A stretch of DNA of 64,000 bases from Bog-473 sp963726005 (GTDB lineage Bacteria; Actinomycetota; Acidimicrobiia; Acidimicrobiales; RAAP-2): NCBI GenBank assembly GCA_963726005.1, contig CAVSAT010000006.1, forward strand, positions 62,001 to 126,000. Direction: 5' to 3'. Every line of letters starts with the position of its first letter. Positions within the stretch are counted from its first letter, which is position 1. The notes under the pieces are model-generated. The model saw nothing but the letters and a program-made list of their open reading frames with translations, did not search any database and was not told the DNA's origin. This document shows, piece by piece, positions 28,056-37,025 of the stretch. Both the position numbers and the translations under genes were made by a program.

Positions 28056-31000
28056 GCGACGAAGTACTTGGCCTCTGGGTGGTGGCAGATGATGGCGTCG
28101 GTGGTCTGCTCGGGGTTCAGCTGGAACCCCTCGGTGACCGTCACGCCGATGCGATCCCCTCCCACCAGCTCGACGACCTTGGCGTTGTCGGTCAGATCGG
28201 GGCAGGCCGGGTAGCCCCACGAATACCTACCCCCTCGATACTGCTGGCGGAAGAGCCCTGTGAGGGTGGGACCGTCCTCGTCCGCGAACCCGAGCTCCTG
28301 GCGGATGCGACGGTGCCAGTACTCGGCGGTCGCCTCGGCCATCTCCACGCTGAGGCCGTGCAGGAAGAGGTAGCTCTGGTACTCGTTCTCGGCGAACAGG
28401 CGCGCGGCCTCCTCCGACGCCCGGGCGCCGATGGTGCAGAGCATGAAGCTGGCGAAGTCCTCCTCGCCGGACTGCGTGGGGCGGTAGAAGTCGGCGATGC
28501 ACAGCCAGGGCTCCTTGCGCTGGCGCGGGAAGGTGAAGCGCATCCACTCCGAGGACCGGGACTCGTCCTTCCAGACGACGAGGTCGTTGCCCTCGGCGTT
28601 GGCGGCGAAGTGGCCGTAAGCCACCGACGGCACGAGCAGGTCGGCCTCCTTTGCCTTGCTGAGTTGCTCGCGCAGCGTCGCCTTGACCCGGTCCTTGAAC
28701 TCCGCGTCGTTCTCGCCGCCCTCGGGACGGAAGCCCCACTGGTTGCGGAACAGCGCCGTCTGGTTGAGGTACTCGGCGATCTCGTCGATCGGGATGCCCA
28801 CCGCGACGCGGCTGCCGACGAAGGGCGGGGTGAACAGTGGGTTGTCCGCCGCGACGTCGGCCCGCAGGGGTTGTCCCTCCACGGGTGCGGTGTCCTGGTC
28901 GTCGAGGCGGCTGCGCCGGGGGACGTTGCGCTCGGAGATCTCGCGGCCGAAGGCGGGGTCGTCCTCGCCCGTCCGCTTGAGCTCGACGAGCCTGTCCATG
29001 GTGCGGAGCCCCTCGAACGCGTCGCGTCCGTAGAAGAGCCGCCCCTCGTACACCTCGCGCAGGTCCCGCTCGACGTAGGTGCGGGTGAGCGCCGCACCGC
29101 CGAGCAGGACGGGGATGTCCGACAGAGACCGGTCGTTGAGCTCGACCAGGTTCTCGCGCATGATGAGCGTCGACTTCACGAGCAGGCCGCTCATGCCGAT
29201 GGCGTCCGCCACGCGCTCCTGGGCCGCCGTGATCAGCTCGTTGATGCCCACCTTGATCCCGAGGTTGACCACTTCGTAGCCGTTGTTGGTCAAGATGATG
29301 TCGACCAGGTTCTTCCCGATGTCGTGGACGTCGCCCTTGACGGTGGCCAGGACCACCGTCCCCTTGCCGCCCTGGTCCGCCTTCTCCATGTGGGGCTCGA
29401 GGAAGGCCACCGCCGCCTTCATCGTCTCGGCCGACTGCAGTACGAAGGGGAGCTGCATCTCGCCCGAGGCGAAGCGCTCGCCGACGACCTTCATCCCTTC
29501 GAGCAGGATGTCGTTGACGATGGCGAGAGCCCCCGTCCCCGACTCGAGCGCCTCGGTGAGGTCGGCCTCGAGCCCGTTTCGGTTGCCATCGATGATGCGC
29601 TGGGCCAACCGGCGGTCGACGGGCCAGTCGAGGTGCTCGTCCGCTGCACCCGCGCTGACCGTGGCTCCCTCGAAGAGCCCCAGGAGCTCCTGCAGCGGGT
29701 CGTAACCGTCCGCGCGGCGGTCGTACACCAGGTCGAGGCACACCTCCTTGGCCCGCTCGTCGATGCGGGAGAGCGGGAGGATCTTCGACGCGTGAACGAT
29801 GGCCGAGTCGAGTCCCGCCTCCACGCACTCGTGCAGGAACACCGAGTTGAGCACCTGGCGGGCGGCGGGGTTCAGACCGAAGGACACGTTCGAGAGCCCG
29901 AGGATTGTCGAGACGCCCGGCAGCTCGCCCTTGATGCGACGGATGCCCTCGATCGTCTCGATCCCGTCCTGGCGGCTCTCCTCCATGCCCGTCGACAGCG
30001 GCAGGGCCAGCGGGTCGAAGAGCAGGTCCTCGGGGGCGAGCCCGTAGCGATCCACGGCGATGTCGCGGATGTTGCGGGCGGCGCGCACCTTCCACTCCGC
30101 CGTGCGGGCCTGACCCTCCTCGTCGATGCACGTGCACACGACGGCGGCCCCGAATTCGCGGGCCAGACGGAGGAAGGTGTCGAGGCGTGTGCCGGGCTCG
30201 TCTCCTTCCTCGAGGTTGACCGAGTTGAGGATGGGCCGCCCCCCGATCCATTCCAGCGCGGCGCGCACGACGGGCCCTTCGGTGGAGTCGACCATGAGCG
30301 GCACGCTGGACTGGGTGCACAGCCGGCTCGCGACCTCGGTCATGTCGGAAACACCGTCAGCCCCCGTGTAGTCGACGCAGACGTCAATCAGGTGCGAGCC
30401 CTCTTTGACCTGGTCACGCGCCATGGCGACACAGGTGTCCCAGTCGGCCTCCAGCATTGCCTCGCGGAAGGCTTTCGAACCGTTGGCGTTGGTGCGCTCG
30501 CCCACAACGAGGAACGAGGTGTCCTGCCTGAAGGGCACCGACGTGTAGATGGAGGCTGCGCCAGGTTCGTGGACCGGCGTACACGGCGCCGGACTGGCGT
30601 CGGCGCAGCGCTCCACCACCGCCGCCAGGTGGGCCGGCGTGGTCCCGCAGCAGCCACCGATCGCGGAGACGCCGAACTCGGTGACGAAGCGGTACAGGTG
30701 CTCGGCCAGGTCCTCGGGGGTCAGGTCGTAGTGCATTTGGCCGTCGACCACCGAGGGGAGGCCGGCGTTGGGGACGCAGGCGATCGGGACGCGGCTGGCC
30801 GACGAGAGGTGGCGGAGGGCCTCGCTCATCTCGACCGGGCCCGTGGCGCAGTTGAGGCCGACGACGTCGACCTGCATCGCGTCGAGGACGGTCAGTGCGG
30901 CGCCGATTTCGGTGCCCGGCAGCATGCGGCCTGTCAGCTCGATCGTGACTTGGGTCTGCAGCGGGACGAAGTGGTTCAGGGCCACCATGGCGCGGCGGGC

Positions 31001-31564
31001 GCCATTGATCGCGGCCTTGATGGAGAGCAGGTCGAACTGCGTCTCAATGAGCAGGAGGTCGACGCCGCCCTCGAGGAGCCCAAGGGCCTGCTCCTCGTAG
31101 GCGTCCCGGAACTCGGCGTACGAGATGTGCCCGAGCGTGGGGAATTTGGTGCCCGGTCCCATCGAGCCCGCGACCCAGCGGGGGCGCTCGGGCGTGGAGA
31201 ACTCGTCGCGGACGGCGCAGGCCAGTTCGGCCGCCCGCCTGGTGAGCTCGCGCGCCCGGTCGGCCAGGCCGTACTCGGCCAGCACGACCGACGTGGAGCC
31301 GAAGGTGTCGGTCTCGACGACGTCGCAACCGACCTCGAAGAACGAGCGGTGCACCTGCGCCACCAGGTCGGGCCGCGTCTCGACGAGCCACTCGTTGCAT
31401 CCTTCGAGCTCGGGTCCGCCGAAGTCGTCGGGGCCGAGCCCGAGCAGTTGCAGGTTCGTCCCCATGGCGCCGTCGAAGATGACGACACGGTCGCGTAAGG
31501 CTTGGAGGTACGTGGACGCAGACGGGTCGAGCCGTCCGAGGAGTTCGGGGGAGGGTGCCACCAC
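28052..31564 (-). CDS. metH: Methionine synthase, cobalamin-dependent
   Basis: Cytoplasmic MetH, about 1170 aa, transferring a methyl group from 5-methyltetrahydrofolate through cobalamin to homocysteine. All four modules are present in order: homocysteine domain (VIFDGAMGTNLQ, zinc Cys residues in GLNCATGP and GGCCGTTPAHL); pterin domain (FLVVGERTNANGSKAFREAM); cobalamin domain with the lower-ligand motif DVHDIGKNLVDI; and the AdoMet reactivation domain ending GGRYSWGYPACPDL. Start GTG 31564 is chosen by family alignment; TATCCT six bases upstream suggests a leaderless transcript. It is divergent from the PduO-type adenosyltransferase with only 60 bp between starts. No cobalamin riboswitch fits in that space. 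Confidence 0.97.
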   Translation of the reverse strand: MVAPSPELLGRLDPSASTYLQALRDRVVIFDGAMGTNLQLLGLGPDDFGGPELEGCNEWLVETRPDLVAQVHRSFFEVGCDVVETDTFGSTSVVLAEYGLADRARELTRRAAELACAVRDEFSTPERPRWVAGSMGPGTKFPTLGHISYAEFRDAYEEQALGLLEGGVDLLLIETQFDLLSIKAAINGARRAMVALNHFVPLQTQVTIELTGRMLPGTEIGAALTVLDAMQVDVVGLNCATGPVEMSEALRHLSSASRVPIACVPNAGLPSVVDGQMHYDLTPEDLAEHLYRFVTEFGVSAIGGCCGTTPAHLAAVVERCADASPAPCTPVHEPGAASIYTSVPFRQDTSFLVVGERTNANGSKAFREAMLEADWDTCVAMARDQVKEGSHLIDVCVDYTGADGVSDMTEVASRLCTQSSVPLMVDSTEGPVVRAALEWIGGRPILNSVNLEEGDEPGTRLDTFLRLAREFGAAVVCTCIDEEGQARTAEWKVRAARNIRDIAVDRYGLAPEDLLFDPLALPLSTGMEESRQDGIETIEGIRRIKGELPGVSTILGLSNVSFGLNPAARQVLNSVFLHECVEAGLDSAIVHASKILPLSRIDERAKEVCLDLVYDRRADGYDPLQELLGLFEGATVSAGAADEHLDWPVDRRLAQRIIDGNRNGLEADLTEALESGTGALAIVNDILLEGMKVVGERFASGEMQLPFVLQSAETMKAAVAFLEPHMEKADQGGKGTVVLATVKGDVHDIGKNLVDIILTNNGYEVVNLGIKVGINELITAAQERVADAIGMSGLLVKSTLIMRENLVELNDRSLSDIPVLLGGAALTRTYVERDLREVYEGRLFYGRDAFEGLRTMDRLVELKRTGEDDPAFGREISERNVPRRSRLDDQDTAPVEGQPLRADVAADNPLFTPPFVGSRVAVGIPIDEIAEYLNQTALFRNQWGFRPEGGENDAEFKDRVKATLREQLSKAKEADLLVPSVAYGHFAANAEGNDLVVWKDESRSSEWMRFTFPRQRKEPWLCIADFYRPTQSGEEDFASFMLCTIGARASEEAARLFAENEYQSYLFLHGLSVEMAEATAEYWHRRIRQELGFADEDGPTLTGLFRQQYRGGRYSWGYPACPDLTDNAKVVELVGGDRIGVTVTEGFQLNPEQTTDAIICHHPEAKYFVA

Positions 31565-31624
31565 TCCTACAGGATATCGGCGAAGCACCCGGCCTCCCGA
31601 ACGACGCCAGTAGCATCCGGCCTG
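31565..31624. promoter_or_regulatory. Divergent promoter region, metH / adenosyltransferase
   Basis: Sixty base pairs separate the two GTG starts. On the minus strand TATCCT (31571-31576) lies six bases before the metH GTG; on the plus strand TAGCAT (31611-31616) lies eight bases before the adenosyltransferase GTG. Both fit a TANNNT -10 element feeding a leaderless or nearly leaderless mRNA. No -35 match is convincing. Confidence 0.4.
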
Positions 31625-32167
31625 GTGAGGCCGAGGATCTACACCAAGAAGGGCGACGACGGGACGACCGGACTGCTCTTCGGCGGCCGGGTGCGCAAAG
31701 ACTCGTGGCGCATCGAGCTCAACGGCGCCGTCGACGAGGCCCAGGCCGCCATCGGGCTCGCCCGCGCCGAGACGGCGCCCGGGACCGAGGCCAATCAGCG
31801 CCTGACCACACTGGCGCGTGATCTCTACGTCCTCATGGCCGAGGTGGCCACCGCGCCGGAGAACCGCCGGAAGCTCCAGGCGGGCTCGACCCTGGTGACC
31901 ACCGACATGGTGGCCGCGCTGGAGGCGGGGATCGACGACCTCTTGGTGCGCTTCGACATGCCGAGCGACTTCACCGTTCCCGGGGAGAACCGCGTCGCGG
32001 CCGCCCTCGACCTCGCGCGCACGATCGTCAGGCGGGCCGAGCGCATCGCAGTGGCCGAGCCGGTCGAGGGCTCCTTCGTCGTCGTCTACCTCAACAGGTT
32101 GTCGGACCTGCTGTGGGCCATGGCGCGCTGGCAGGAGGGGCCGGAACACACGCTGTCGAAGGGCTGA
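31625..32167 (+). CDS. pduO: ATP:cob(I)alamin adenosyltransferase, PduO type
   Basis: 180-aa enzyme that makes adenosylcobalamin from cob(I)alamin and ATP. It begins RPRIYTKKGDDGTTGLLFGG, the conserved ATP-binding N-terminus of the PduO/MMAB family, and has ELNGAVDEAQAAIGLARAE, FTVPGENRVAAALDLARTIVR, RRAERIAV and YLNRLSDLLWAMAR at the expected places. The GTG start at 31625 is set by the family N-terminus. It would supply adenosylcobalamin to the methylmalonyl-CoA mutase encoded at 37481. Its gene is divergent from metH, the other B12 user here, and converges on a nitroreductase-family gene. Confidence 0.95.
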   Translation: MRPRIYTKKGDDGTTGLLFGGRVRKDSWRIELNGAVDEAQAAIGLARAETAPGTEANQRLTTLARDLYVLMAEVATAPENRRKLQAGSTLVTTDMVAALEAGIDDLLVRFDMPSDFTVPGENRVAAALDLARTIVRRAERIAVAEPVEGSFVVVYLNRLSDLLWAMARWQEGPEHTLSKG

Positions 32168-32199
32168 CCGTCACCCACGTGGTCGCGGCGGAGTCCTGA

Positions 32200-32808
32200 T
32201 CACCACGCTCCTCGGTGGATCCGCCCGGACGCGGCGGGCGGCGGGCGGTCGAGCGACGCTGATCGGTGATCGTTCCCGTCCGGTCGGCCCAGCACGACAC
32301 CGCCGAAGAGGCGCCAGCCGTCGGGGACACCCAGCGTCTCGGCCAGCCGCTCCTCCTCGCGGAAGCTGCCGAGGAGGCAGGCGCCGAGGCCGGCGTCGAC
32401 GGCGCCGAGAAGCACGGTCATCACGCCAAAGGCGGCGTCGCCGTGCCAGTAGGGCACCGGCCACTGCTCCATGGCGGCGCCGAGGCGGGGGTCGTCCTTG
32501 TCGGGCTCGGCGTAGCGAGCGACGTAGGCCGAAGGGCAGGTGTAGGCCAACAATACGACCGGGGCCCGTCTCAGGCCCTCGAAGCGCGCCGGGTTCGCGT
32601 GCCGCCAGGCCTCGTCCGTGGCGACGTCCCAGTAGCGCGCCGTCTGCTCGTGGCCCTCGAGGGCCACCCAGGCCGTGCCCCCCGTGTTGCCGGCTGTCGG
32701 GGACCGGAGGGCGGCCCGGAGCAGGCAGTCCACGACAGGGGCGTCGACCGGGTCCGAGGCGAAGCTCCGCACCATGCTGCGCCGCCGGATCGCATCGTGG
32801 AGCTCCAT
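32200..32808 (-). CDS. Nitroreductase-family flavoprotein
   Basis: FMN-dependent NAD(P)H oxidoreductase fold, 202 aa. MELHDAIRRRSMVRSFASDPV is the classic N-terminus with the FMN-phosphate-binding Arg residues; LRSPTAGNTGGTAWVALEG and a C-terminal AVDAGLGACLLGSF complete the signature. ATG 32808 is chosen because the longer open frame to 32937 adds residues unlike the family. It may act on nitro compounds, quinones or a flavin itself; substrate unknown. Convergent with the adenosyltransferase (32 bp) and divergent from the rhodanese-ThiF gene (119 bp). Confidence 0.87.
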   Translation of the reverse strand: MELHDAIRRRSMVRSFASDPVDAPVVDCLLRAALRSPTAGNTGGTAWVALEGHEQTARYWDVATDEAWRHANPARFEGLRRAPVVLLAYTCPSAYVARYAEPDKDDPRLGAAMEQWPVPYWHGDAAFGVMTVLLGAVDAGLGACLLGSFREEERLAETLGVPDGWRLFGGVVLGRPDGNDHRSASLDRPPPAASGRIHRGAW

Positions 32809-32927
32809 GGGCGCAGTTTCGCGCCGCCCGCGGGGACCGCAGCGTTCCACGGGAATGTTGACCCCGCTGGTAGTGTTTAAAGGTTCGATGCCGGACAGCC
32901 GGCAGTGCTGCGACGGAGGTTCGAGCA

Positions 32928-34091
32928 GTGCCCACACCCCGAGATCTGTTGAACCAGGCCAAGGCGTCCATCCGCGAGGTGGAGCCGCCCGCTGCCCAGG
33001 GACTGCTCGAGCAGGGCGGGGTCACCTTCCTCGACGTGCGGGAGCCCGACGAGTACGAGCAGGGCGCCATCCCGAACGCCGTCCACCTGCCCCGGGGTCA
33101 CCTCGAGTTCCAGGTGGAGGGGAAGCTGCCGGACAAGACCGGCCCGATCGTCGTCTACTGCGCGGGCGGGGTGCGCTCGGCGTTCGCCGCCAAGACCATG
33201 GGGGACCTCGGCTACACCGACGTCCAGTCACTCGTCGGCGGCTTCAACAAATGGAAGGACGACGGTCGGCCCTGGCAGGCGCCGCAGACGCTCACGCCGG
33301 CGCAGCGCAACCGCTACCAGCGTCACGTGCTCCTGCCCGAGGTGGGTGAGGCGGGCCAGCTCAAGCTGCTCGACTCCAAGGTCCTGTTGCTCGGGGCCGG
33401 CGGGCTGGGGTCGCCGGCCGCGCTCTACCTGGCGGCGGCCGGGGTGGGCACGCTCGGCATCATCGACATGGACGTGGTCGACGAGTCCAACCTCCAGCGA
33501 CAGATCCTGCACAACATGGATCGGGTCGGCGACCGCAAGGTCGACTCGGCGAAGAAGACGCTGACCGCCCTGAACCCGGATGTGAACGTCGTGACCTACG
33601 ACGTGCGGCTGGGTGCGGACAACATCTTGGAGATCATCGACGGCTACGACGTGATCGTCGACGGGACGGACAACTTCCCGACCCGCTATCTCGTCAACGA
33701 CGCGTCGCTCCTCAAGCGGATCCCCGTGGTCCACGGGTCCATCTTCCGCTTCGAGGGCCAGGTCACCGTGTTCGACCCGTACAACGGTCCCTGCTACCGC
33801 TGCCTGATTCCCGAGCCGCCCCCGGCCGAACTGGCACCCTCGTGCTCGGAGGCCGGTGTGCTCGGCGTGCTGCCCGGCATCGTGGGCTCCATCCAGGCGG
33901 TCGAGGCCATCAAGGTCCTCCTCGGGCTGGGCGACCCGCTCGTGGGGCGCCTGCTCGCCTACGACGCGCTGGAGCAGTCGTTCCGCACCTTCAAGGTGCG
34001 CCGCGACCCCGCCTGCCCGGCCTGCGGACCGGATGCCGGTGAGATCGTCATCGCCGAGTACGACGAGCTCTGCATGCCGCACAGGCACTGA
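32928..34091 (+). CDS. Rhodanese-ThiF/MoeB fusion, sulfur-carrier adenylyltransferase
   Basis: 387 aa. Residues about 20-115 form a rhodanese domain (LLEQGGVTFLDVREPDEYEQ; active-site Cys in VVYCAGGVRSAF). Residues about 120-387 form an E1-like ThiF/MoeB domain: NRYQRHVLLPEVG, LLLGAGGLGSPAALYLAAAG (ATP site), DESNLQRQILHNMDRVG, CYRCLIPEPPP and a zinc pair in CPACGPDAG. It would adenylate the C-terminus of a small ubiquitin-like sulfur carrier and pass sulfur to it, for molybdopterin, thiamine or cysteine synthesis, as MoeZ does in mycobacteria. The rhodanese sits at the N-terminus, opposite to MoeZ. Start GTG 32928 has GGAGGT at 32915-32920. Confidence 0.93.
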   Translation: MPTPRDLLNQAKASIREVEPPAAQGLLEQGGVTFLDVREPDEYEQGAIPNAVHLPRGHLEFQVEGKLPDKTGPIVVYCAGGVRSAFAAKTMGDLGYTDVQSLVGGFNKWKDDGRPWQAPQTLTPAQRNRYQRHVLLPEVGEAGQLKLLDSKVLLLGAGGLGSPAALYLAAAGVGTLGIIDMDVVDESNLQRQILHNMDRVGDRKVDSAKKTLTALNPDVNVVTYDVRLGADNILEIIDGYDVIVDGTDNFPTRYLVNDASLLKRIPVVHGSIFRFEGQVTVFDPYNGPCYRCLIPEPPPAELAPSCSEAGVLGVLPGIVGSIQAVEAIKVLLGLGDPLVGRLLAYDALEQSFRTFKVRRDPACPACGPDAGEIVIAEYDELCMPHRH

Positions 34092-34097
34092 TCTCCC

Positions 34098-34112
34098 CGG
34101 CCCTCCGGGCCG
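34098..34112 (+). terminator. Possible terminator hairpin after the rhodanese-ThiF gene
   Basis: CGGCCC-TCC-GGGCCG forms a perfect six-base stem with a three-base loop, starting 7 bp after the stop codon. No T-run follows, so intrinsic termination is uncertain. Confidence 0.3.
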
Positions 34113-34167
34113 CCGGCGCAGGCATCCGAACGAGCGAGCGCAGGGGCCGAACCGCTAGACAGGGGTC

Positions 34168-35037
34168 ATGACACAGACGGCCTCGGCCAGGACCATGCGG
34201 GTCAACGGCGTGGACCTCGTGTGGTCCGAGCGGGGAAGCGGACCCGCGGGGACGCCGACCCTTGTGCTCGTGCACGGGTTCACCGGCTCCTCCCACGACT
34301 TCGCGCTGGAGGTCGACGCCCTGGCGGCCGACCGCCGGGTCGTCACCCTCGACCAGCGCGGCCACGGTTACTCGAGCAAGGTCGGGAGCGTCGACGGATA
34401 CGGCATCGAGCAGCTGGTGGCCGACTGCGTCGCCTTCCTCGAGGGTGCCGGGGCCGGTCCCGTCGATCTCCTCGGTCACTCGATGGGCGGCCGGGTGGTC
34501 ATGGGCGTCGCCCTGAACCGCCCCGACCTCGTGGACTCGCTCGTGCTCATGGACACGAGCGCCTGGTCCTTCCTCCCGCCCGACGAGGAGATCCGCGCGA
34601 TGGTCAGCACCTACATCACCGCGTTCGACCCGGCCCGGGGCATGCCGGCGACGCTCAGCCTGGGTGGGCCCGAGGACGAGCTGATCGCGGCGACCGTCAC
34701 CCCCGAGTGGCAGGCCGAGAAGGACGCCATCTTCACGGGTATGGACGCCTATGCCGTCAAGGCCCTCGGCATGGCGCTGATGGCCGACATCGACGCCGGC
34801 GAGACCTCGCTCCGGGCCGACCTGCCGTCCATCACCTGCCCGACCACCGTCATCGCCGGGGAGCGCGACCACCCGCTGGTCGACCAGGCTCCGGAGCTGG
34901 CGGCGGCGCTGGCCGACGGCCGGCTCACGGTGATCCCGGGCGCGTACCACTCGCCACAGCTCACGCACCCGGACGCGTGGAGGGCGGCGGTCGAGGCGCA
35001 TCTGGCCTGGGCCGCCGCGGCGCGCGCCCGGCCGTGA
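34168..35037 (+). CDS. Alpha/beta hydrolase
   Basis: 289-aa soluble hydrolase. Seen: oxyanion region LVLVHGFTGSSHDF, LDQRGHGYSSK, nucleophile elbow LLGHSMGGRVVMG (Ser), Asp candidate in AGERDHPLVDQAPEL, and His in PGAYHSPQLTHPDAW. Substrate cannot be set; esters, lactones or epoxides are all possible. TAGACA lies six bases before ATG 34168 and may give a leaderless transcript. Its stop overlaps the GTG of the aldo/keto reductase (GTGA at 35034-35037), so the two are translationally coupled. Confidence 0.9.
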   Translation: MTQTASARTMRVNGVDLVWSERGSGPAGTPTLVLVHGFTGSSHDFALEVDALAADRRVVTLDQRGHGYSSKVGSVDGYGIEQLVADCVAFLEGAGAGPVDLLGHSMGGRVVMGVALNRPDLVDSLVLMDTSAWSFLPPDEEIRAMVSTYITAFDPARGMPATLSLGGPEDELIAATVTPEWQAEKDAIFTGMDAYAVKALGMALMADIDAGETSLRADLPSITCPTTVIAGERDHPLVDQAPELAAALADGRLTVIPGAYHSPQLTHPDAWRAAVEAHLAWAAAARARP

Positions 35038-36047
35038 CCGACGGGGCGGCCCCACCGCCGCGGGCGAGCGACCGCGTCGCGCTCGCCGGCTCGGCGGTCG
35101 CCATCCCGCCCCTCGGCGTGGGGACATGGGCCTGGGGCGACAAGGGCACCTGGGGCATGGGCGGCTATGACCAGACGCTCACCGAGTCGACCATCCGCGA
35201 CGCGTGGGAGGCCAGCATCGAGGCCGGAGTCGTGCTGTTCGACACGGCCGAGGTATACGGGAACGGCGAGAGCGAGCGCATCATCGGTCGCCTGCTCGCC
35301 GCCGATCCCTCGATACGGGAGCGCGTCGTCATCGCCTCGAAGTTCATGCCGAGCCCGTGGAAGCTGAACGTGCACTCGGCCTTGCTCTCGGCGGCGCGGC
35401 ATTCGTGCCAGAGGCTGGGGATCGAGTCCATCGACCTCTACCAGATTCACGGACCGATCTCGCTGCGTTCCCATAACGCGCTGGCCGACGCGCTGGCCGC
35501 CGCCAAATCCGAGGGACTCGTGCAAGCGGTCGGCGTCTCCAACTACTCGGCGAAGGAGACGCGCGCCATGGATGCCGCACTGCGCAAGCGCGGCCTCCAG
35601 CTGGCCAGCAACCAGGTGGAGTTCTCGCTTCTGCGGACGATGCCCCTCCGGGTCGGGCTCCTCGACTGCTGCCGCGAGCTCGGCGTGGTGCCCCTCGCGT
35701 ACTCACCCATCGGCCAGGGGCGCCTGACCGGCAAGTACTCGGCGGCCAACCCGCCCCCGGGCGGTCGCACGTTCTCGGCCCACCCGTGGCCCGAGGTCGA
35801 CGCGGTCCTGGCGGAGCTGCGCCGCACCGGCGAGTCCCACGGCGGCCGGAATCCGAGCCAGGTCGCGCTGGCCTGGCTCGTCGCCCAGGGCGCGGTACCC
35901 ATCCCAGGGGCCAAGAACCGCGTGCAGGCCGAGGAGAACGCGGGCGCGCTGGGGTGGCGCATGACCGACGATGAGCTCGCCCGGCTCGATGCGGTCGCCC
36001 TCTACGGTAAGCGGGGGATCGGCCAGCGCGTCTGGCAGCACGGCTGA
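35034..36047 (+). CDS. Aldo/keto reductase
   Basis: NADPH-dependent aldo/keto reductase, 337 aa from GTG 35034. The (beta/alpha)8 barrel signatures are clear: PPLGVGTWAWGDKGTWG, the catalytic Asp-Tyr in LFDTAEVYGNGESE, catalytic Lys in ASKFMPSPWK, His in IDLYQIHGPISL, and NADPH-binding VPIPGAKNRVQAEENAGAL near the end. It resembles the plant/cyanobacterial AKR type (first helix TESTIRDAWEASIEAGV). The upstream open frame reaching back to 34221 is a shadow of the hydrolase gene. Coupled to the hydrolase; substrate unknown. Confidence 0.92.
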   Translation: MTDGAAPPPRASDRVALAGSAVAIPPLGVGTWAWGDKGTWGMGGYDQTLTESTIRDAWEASIEAGVVLFDTAEVYGNGESERIIGRLLAADPSIRERVVIASKFMPSPWKLNVHSALLSAARHSCQRLGIESIDLYQIHGPISLRSHNALADALAAAKSEGLVQAVGVSNYSAKETRAMDAALRKRGLQLASNQVEFSLLRTMPLRVGLLDCCRELGVVPLAYSPIGQGRLTGKYSAANPPPGGRTFSAHPWPEVDAVLAELRRTGESHGGRNPSQVALAWLVAQGAVPIPGAKNRVQAEENAGALGWRMTDDELARLDAVALYGKRGIGQRVWQHG

Positions 36048-36068
36048 GCCCGGCGGTAGCGTCGCGAG

Positions 36069-37025
36069 GTGATCGCCGCGCTCGCCGACGCGGGGCTCCC
36101 GCCGCTGCGGGGGTCGCACTTGCTCACCACACACTTCGACGTCGTACCGGTGGCGTTGATCGTCGGCGCCCTTGCGCTGTACCTGTGGGGCGTGCGCCGC
36201 AACAACGCGCGGCACCCGCGCCACCTCTGGCCGGCGGGCAAGACGGTGGCCTTCATCGCCGCCCTCGTCACCACCGCGCTGTCCATCTTCACGTTCGTCG
36301 GCGTCTATGACTCCGAGTTGTTCTGGGACCACATGGTGCAGCACCTCCTCCTCATCATGGTGGCCGCTCCGCTCTTCGCCATTGCCTCCCCGCTGCAGCT
36401 GGCCTGGCGGTCCACGACCGGCACCGCCCACCTGGTGGTCACGGAGGCGCTCCGCTCGCCGGTGGCCAAGTTCCTCGGGCACCCGGCCGTGGCCTTCGTG
36501 CTGTACGCCGTCGTGATCCCGATCAGCCACCTGACCGTCTGGTACAACGACACGCTCACGCACGAGAGCGTGCACAACGGCGAGCACCTCGTGTTCCTGC
36601 TGGTCGGCTACATGTTCTGGCGCCAGATCTTCGGGAACGATCCCAACGCCTATCGCCTCCACCCCGCGCTGCAGTTCTTCTACCTGTTCCTGGCGATCCC
36701 GATCGACACCTTCACCGGGCTCTCCCTCGCCGGCGCGAGCAGGGAGTTGTTCCCGGCCTACTTCGCCACGCACCGCAATTGGGGACCGTCCTACGTGGTC
36801 GACCTCCACGCTGGCGGCTCCATCATGTGGGTGGTGGGCGATACGTTGATGCTCTGGCCAATGATCCCGGTCGCCCTCCGCTGGATGCACTTGGAAGAGC
36901 GCAAGGCGGTGCGCATCGACCTTGAGCTCGACGCGCAGGCGGCCGAGGAGGCCCGAACCGGTCCCTCCGGTCAGCCCCCGAGGTCCATCAGCTCCACGCG
37001 CACCCCGTCGGGGTCCGTGCAGTAG
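36069..37025 (+). CDS. ctaG: Cytochrome c oxidase assembly factor, caa3-type CtaG
   Basis: Polytopic membrane protein, 318 aa, helping insert copper into cytochrome oxidase. About seven helices; hallmark segments are LFWDHMVQHLLLIMVAAPLF (His pair), ISHLTVWYNDTLTHESVHNG, GEHLVFLLVGYMFWRQIFG and DLHAGGSIMWVVGD. GTG 36069 is preceded six bases upstream by TAGCGT (36057-36062), fitting a leaderless promoter. The last residues (SGQPPRSISSTRTPSGSVQ) overlap the convergent VOC gene by 55 bp and do not look conserved, so the tail is likely dispensable. No oxidase subunit genes are in the window. Confidence 0.92.
   Translation: MIAALADAGLPPLRGSHLLTTHFDVVPVALIVGALALYLWGVRRNNARHPRHLWPAGKTVAFIAALVTTALSIFTFVGVYDSELFWDHMVQHLLLIMVAAPLFAIASPLQLAWRSTTGTAHLVVTEALRSPVAKFLGHPAVAFVLYAVVIPISHLTVWYNDTLTHESVHNGEHLVFLLVGYMFWRQIFGNDPNAYRLHPALQFFYLFLAIPIDTFTGLSLAGASRELFPAYFATHRNWGPSYVVDLHAGGSIMWVVGDTLMLWPMIPVALRWMHLEERKAVRIDLELDAQAAEEARTGPSGQPPRSISSTRTPSGSVQ

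Noticed and set aside
28079..31498. An open frame of 1139 codons on the plus strand, antisense to metH
   Set aside because: It is a shadow of metH: high-GC codon use on one strand leaves the opposite frame free of stops. The translation (long runs of Val/Leu/Glu/Gly/Arg/Asp) matches no family, while the minus strand gives a complete MetH.
31565..31624. A cobalamin riboswitch before metH
   Set aside because: Only 60 bp separate the divergent starts, far too short for the roughly 200-nt B12 element, and no B12-box-like sequence is seen.
34221..35033. Extension of the aldo/keto reductase frame far upstream
   Set aside because: This part overlaps the alpha/beta hydrolase in another frame and is Arg/Gly-rich nonsense; the GTG at 35034 fits family length and the stop-start overlap.
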